DNA of 31,120 nt from Branchiostoma floridae (lineage: Eukaryota > Chordata > Leptocardii > Amphioxiformes > Branchiostomatidae), in NCBI RefSeq assembly GCF_000003815.2, contig NC_049993.1, forward strand, positions 8,735,411 to 8,766,530, read 5' to 3'. Positions 12,801 through 18,800 of the stretch are shown piece by piece. Numbering within the stretch: the stretch's first letter is position 1; each line of letters starts with the position of its first letter. A model generated the notes under the pieces. The model ran no database searches. It worked only from the letters and a program-made list of their open reading frames with translations, and was not told the DNA's origin. The position numbers and the translations under genes were made by a program.

Positions 12801-15800
12801 CTGTTCGTTCATTCAAATATCCCAACAGCGGAAAAATGCAGAACTACAACAGAAATTCCCAAATGTTCTGGTCAAAAGACAAAAGTATTGTTTACTAGTA
12901 CTTTAATGGTGTAAAAAAAGAAAGTTGAAAAATTCCCGTTCCGGGAATCGAACCCGGAGCGCTGGATTACAATGCATAAACTTTATCACTGAGCTAACCA
13001 TTACATGTTCTGAAGAACCTCGTTTTAAAAGGTATAGAAATGTATGGCATAGACTGCAAGTCGCAAAATGCAAAAATAAACGTTGTTTTATTTTTACAAT
13101 TAAAGAATGATGAATCCATTCCAGTGAAGTTTTACCCTCTAAACTAATTAATAAGTTTTACCCTCTAAAATAATCCCCCAGTGTAGGGAGATATTGGAAA
13201 TTTACCTCATTAACATAATCTATGTCAGATGAATTATTGGCACAATAAACAGGTGTGACAGCGATCTCGCCCCCCCGGCGATCTCGCCCCCCCGGGGGGC
13301 GAGATCACTAGCGTTTTCGCCCCCCTTTAGCGTTTTCGCCCCCCCCCCCCAGAGCAGCTGGCTACTACATATTACAGGTGCGCTACCTGGTACTATACTG
13401 CACCTGGGGAGTAACGTATATGGTGTGTTACCTGGTACCTATATGGCACCTTATTACCGTACCGTAAGATGTCATACCTCGAAAGTCGATATTATATTGT
13501 TCGGTGCAAACATGACATTGAAATGAAAAAAGACAATTTTTGCAGCTGAGGTGGCATAAAACAGTGCTACTGCGAACGTATAAATCAACACCGTCTATGG
13601 TACGGAATACGTCAGCTATATGTTTTCAATTTGTCACAGTGTTTTCTTTCTTGTGCTGGAAACATTTCCAAAGCACTAACAAAAACACACGTGAATAATA
13701 GTTTCTCATTATAAACACTATCTACGCGCAAGTTGATATAGCTGTTCCTAAATGCTACACAAACACTGGTAAAGTACCTGTCTTAAGAAACACGGGTAAA
13801 TGCATCAGTTCCTAAATACTAGAAAAGACAGTCATGTTGGAGGTGAAGATATCCCTTGGCCAGGTGCATATACCAAAATGTGCGTTATTCTAATTAATAC
13901 CTAATATTTGCATAATTAATAAAGACATTACATAGTTCTTTTGTGGTCACTTCATTGTAGAGACTTCATATTGGAGATATATAGGTTGCTTGAGGACAGG
14001 TGAATACAATGAAATACATCTTATGTCAAGACTCAGGTATATGCAATAATGGGAATACAAGGGACCCAACCCTCCTTGTCTGAAACAAGTTAAACTATCT
14101 TATTACCATGTAATTACGTTAATATTGATATTATGAATGGAGTTATGTATCAAACTCGTGTACTTATATCATTCTGAAACTACATTTTGTGATTTATACC
14201 AATAAACTTCTAAAATGTCATGTAAACCCGTTTTTTTTTGGGGGGGGGGGCGAAATCGCTAAAGGGGGGCGAGGTAGGGGGGCGAGATCACTAGCCGGGG
14301 AGGGCGAGATCGCTAGTGATTTCGCCCCGGGGGGGCGAGATCGCTAGTGATTTCGCCCCCGGGGGGGCGAGATCACGGGGGGGCGAGAACGCTGTCACAC
14401 CGGTATTGTAAAACTTTTTGACCCACAATGAGTATGCATTATTCTTTATTACAAAATAAATTCCTTCTGATGCAATTTTTGATATATCTTTATGATAAAC
14501 ATGGGTTAAAGCGTAGATTTATTTACGCTGGACCACATACGTCTAAAATACAGTTTTGATACTGGACTGCAATGTAACCCTTGTCTAACTAAGCCATAAA
14601 ATTGGGCAAAGAGAAAAGGGCCTTTGGAAGGGCCTTTGGAAGGGCTGGGTTAACATTGAACCATTGATTGAACCATTGAACCATGGAAAATATCCGCCAC
14701 ATTATCTTGCCGGGCGCAAGCCCGGCAAGATAAAAAAAAGCAAGAGAAAAATCATAAACATGTTATTCCTGTATCACTGCATATCACGCTGATGTGACGT
14801 AATTACAGACTCACGTGGCAGTTAGAGAAGCCCGAATACGGTCTTTCAACGTTGAAGATAGCGAAGACTGGCCCCATTGTCGTTCTTACGTCAGACATTG
14901 CTGCCGACTTCAGCAAAAACATGATCTAAATGGAAATGTGCACTATTTAAGTTACAAAGAAAGCTGTTAGCAAGAGAGCCGCAGCGATATTGGTGGAGCT
15001 TTCAGGCGCTTAATACCTATATTTTTCTCTGGGCCTACATAAATCAAGAAGATGTGTCATACGAAGGAGAATAAAGACCTCCTTTCATTCATATAAAGCC
15101 GTGCAACACACTGGTTGGAAGTTTTTTTTACATTGTCTACGAGTGGGAACTGTACGCAGAGGGTTTGTTTCAGAGTTCGACAATAAAGTTAAATTTTCAT
15201 GCTCTATTTGATAACATGACTTCATTTGATAACATGTCTTCGTGACAACCATTGGGAGATACGTCTACCTTTGTATCAGCCAAACAAAGGTAAGTTGATA
15301 TGTGGAATATGTTTTCATTCCTTCCTGCCGACCGACCAACGTAATTACATCCACCCTGTCTTATTGCCCTGTCTACGAGATCACAATGAACTTCATTACG
15401 TTTCGGCGCGACCATGCTCAAAACAAGTCAAATGGCCACCGACCAATTTTCAACTTCTTGCGGCCCACGTTCCCATCAATACTAGTACCATGTAGCTTTA
15501 CTTGACTACGAGTATCACAGTTGATTGAAAGCAATTTGTAAAACGGCTCGTCCCTCGGCGTTCTGAATTCTGTTTCCTGGCTCACAACCCCAATTCCCAG
15601 GACAATTTTGACTTCATATAATGGTCTCATTTTAGACTTTAATAGATAAAACATTATTGGTTTATGCTGCATAGTGCGACTTGTTTGTCTTGTCTGCAGA
15701 GACATTTGCTCGCCGGCGGTGAGTAAAGTATGGACATTAGATCAACTTGAATGTACAGTAGAATTTCTAGTAATATAACTGAGGTTCACTTCTCCATCCA

Positions 15801-18800
15801 CTCCTGCTGTCAATTGCAGGAAATGTTATATCTGTTAATTGTTAATATTTAATAAATGTAGATAAAAATGTTACATCGCACACGCATGAAAGTAAGGCTA
15901 TTGTCACAATTTGAAAAAAGGGGGCCCCGGATATTTATGGGCTGTTTTACGGGGGGGGCGGGTTGAGGATCTGCCTTTGAACGGACCCCGGATTTTACAA
16001 CAACAAAGAAAACACATCTAAAATCAACGAAGGACCCTGCGACAAAATAGACCGTAATCTTATTGTGAAAACATGGGGTCCCCCCCCCCCCAACCCCCAC
16101 ACACAAACCCGTATCCGACAATTTACAGGGGAAAATTTGTGGCCCTATCTAGTACCGGTGCAAATGTGACGGACAGTTTAGTATGCGGCACGTGAGAGGG
16201 TCTTGATAACGGTAGTCAACACCCGCATTCTTCCCCATAGTGGTAGTAGTAGTCCCCATACCCTTAGTTAACATTGATTGCTTCGGTTTTCAGTTTTTCT
16301 GCAGTGAGATAGTTTGTGCGTCATACACACTTTCCTCTATAAAGGATTTTACACATAAGTTATCAGTATATACCCTTAGTTAACGTTGATTGCATAACTT
16401 TACATTTTTTTTCTGTGCGTCATACACACATTACGGCTAGCGCACCTTCCTCTATACAGGAATTCACATATAGGGTGATCGGTATGCAGAGAAGTAGGGC
16501 TGAAAGGTAGTCATCTGTGACTCATATGCTATGAAATGGCAAGTAAGGCACGAGGTCAGTGAAGTGAAGCTTATCTGCTCTTTGAAGATGAAGAGCCGTC
16601 CATTGATGGGCGCAACACGCCATGAGTGAAGGAGGCGTTAAATTGACAGAGTTGCTCCGACGTTGAGCGAAAATTCTTTCCGGGAATCTTTTTGTCGAGC
16701 GCCGTTTGAAGATGAAAACCCGTCTGCTTCAGGGACACGGCATACTGGGAGACAATGAGGCGTTAACTGGACAAAGACTTGCTACGACGTTAATTGATAA
16801 GCGAATTTCCAGGGATCGAATGCCGTGCGTGCTGTAATGTGAAGGACTTTTATATGGCACGGACGTCATAGCTGAGGATATCATATCATAGCTTTCCCCT
16901 AGGACATATTTCTCAAATTTCTCATATCCTATTCTCAATCAGAGTTACTAAAAGACTCATTAAGTTGAGCAGGATCCACATTTATCTAGTCTTTGGGAAT
17001 GGTTGGCAAAACACAAAAAAGAAAACAAGTTATGATAACTAGCAGAACTGTTTATCCAAAAAGCTTAACTTGCCTTCCAGTCTAGCTACATCACGTTTAT
17101 AGCAGACCTTCCACTAATCTAAATCTCAAGGGAAGAGACCCAATATATCGAGACAGCGAGAGATTATGAAACCCTGGCTACCTGTCTTCATATACAGAAC
17201 ATCTATTAAGTGTTACATTCAGTGTAGCCAGAGTTTAATTCGTCGCTGTACTGCGCATACGTTGATTCATCAATGACCTTGCTTCTACCCTTCAATTCCG
17301 TAAATGTCCAAGGGCAGATTCAGAGCTACATCTGACTGCACATCTATCTCACAGGATCCAATGAGGGTAATTGAAGTTCTCAGATGCAGGAAGCTTGTAA
17401 GGAGCCCTTTATTCTCTTTTTGTTATTCGCTGATACGGGCGGAGAAAATCTACCCTCCAATCAAATGTTTCGCTACGACTGTCTTTTGGCGCGTTCATTT
17501 CCGGTTTTCTATTTTGATTTTTTTAATTATTCTGGCCACGAGACGTAGAGAAAATGATTCAAAATAGAAAGCCCACTAAAACGCCCCAAACACGTCAAAA
17601 AAGCCAACGTCGGACCTCTGCTTGGAGAGTAAGAACAATTAGTTTGGGCACAACCCGTTTTTTTTAATTTTGTCGTTGTACAACTTGCATTCGTCATCGT
17701 CAAATTTGATTTCTTTCTTTTCAGAGATGAAGCTGTCGTATTCCTCCGCTCCTGTTTTCTGTGCTGTTTCATGTCGATTCATAGAAAACAGGGCGCATCA
17801 CTAATGATGAATAAACCTTTGTTTCCTTTTGAAATTCTATTTCATTTTAAAGAAGAAGATATCCACAGTAATTAGGCTGGAGTGAAGAACAGAGAATGGA
17901 TCAATATGTGTACAGAAGAGAAGGAAGGGAACAGGCCGCTTGGAGTTCCCATCCATCAGAAATCACCGCGTAATTGCCACGAAGGTAATTACGTTTTTAG
18001 TTCTTTGGATAGTTATGTATCCTCTGCATATCGACCAAGCAGCGTAGCTAGCAGCCAAAAAGGCTCACCCGTAATTTCACCCTTTATACTTTAAATCAAC
18101 GGCTTTTCGGTTCCGTCGGTTGAAGAGAAATTATAGAATAGAGAACGAATGTCATTTTGTAGTAAAATGTACATTGTATACCTTAGAGAGAAATGAACTG
18201 TATAAGGTTATACAAAACCAATTTCCTTATTTCATACACCTAAGTTCTGTAGAAAAATTCATATTCCTAATGCAACTAGACAAACCATCGATCATAAAAC
18301 ATATCTGCTCTTTTATCTTCACTATAACAGAAAAGCGAAGAGAGGTTGAATTTATCCAGCAATAGTCTCGTTTATATCTGTTAACTGTATCTCTTCAACA
18401 TGTCGTGTTGTGACATGTACTTAGCCCAGTGTGGCAAAATGTGCAATGTGCAATAAAGGTCTTCATTCTTAAAGCCCCGTCACAAATCAAGTACTGGGCT
18501 CGGTCGGCGTGTCGAGCACCAAATGGGCATTTTCGGCCCAAGTATTTGGCGATTCCGCGGGCTTCGGACGATTTTAGCAGCTCGGCCGGCGTTTTCACTT
18601 CAAGCGAAAACGCCGGCCGAGCTTCAAGCGAAAAATACAGCCGCTGCTCGGGCAATACTGAAATTCAGCGAGCTCTGACCGATCGGAAATTCGGCCGGCG
18701 TTCGCATGAATTGTAAGCCGGCGTTAAGCCCCCGTCACAAATCAAGTACTTGGCTCAGAGTCGGCGAGCACAAAGTACGACCGATATCCTGGCGATGACG

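Noticed and set aside
12933-13004. Functional tRNA gene
   Set aside because: The acceptor stem and anticodon stem do not pair.
13252-14401. CRISPR-like array because of repeated palindromes
   Set aside because: Units are not separated by unique spacers of constant length, and the context is eukaryotic. It is the inverted end of a transposon.
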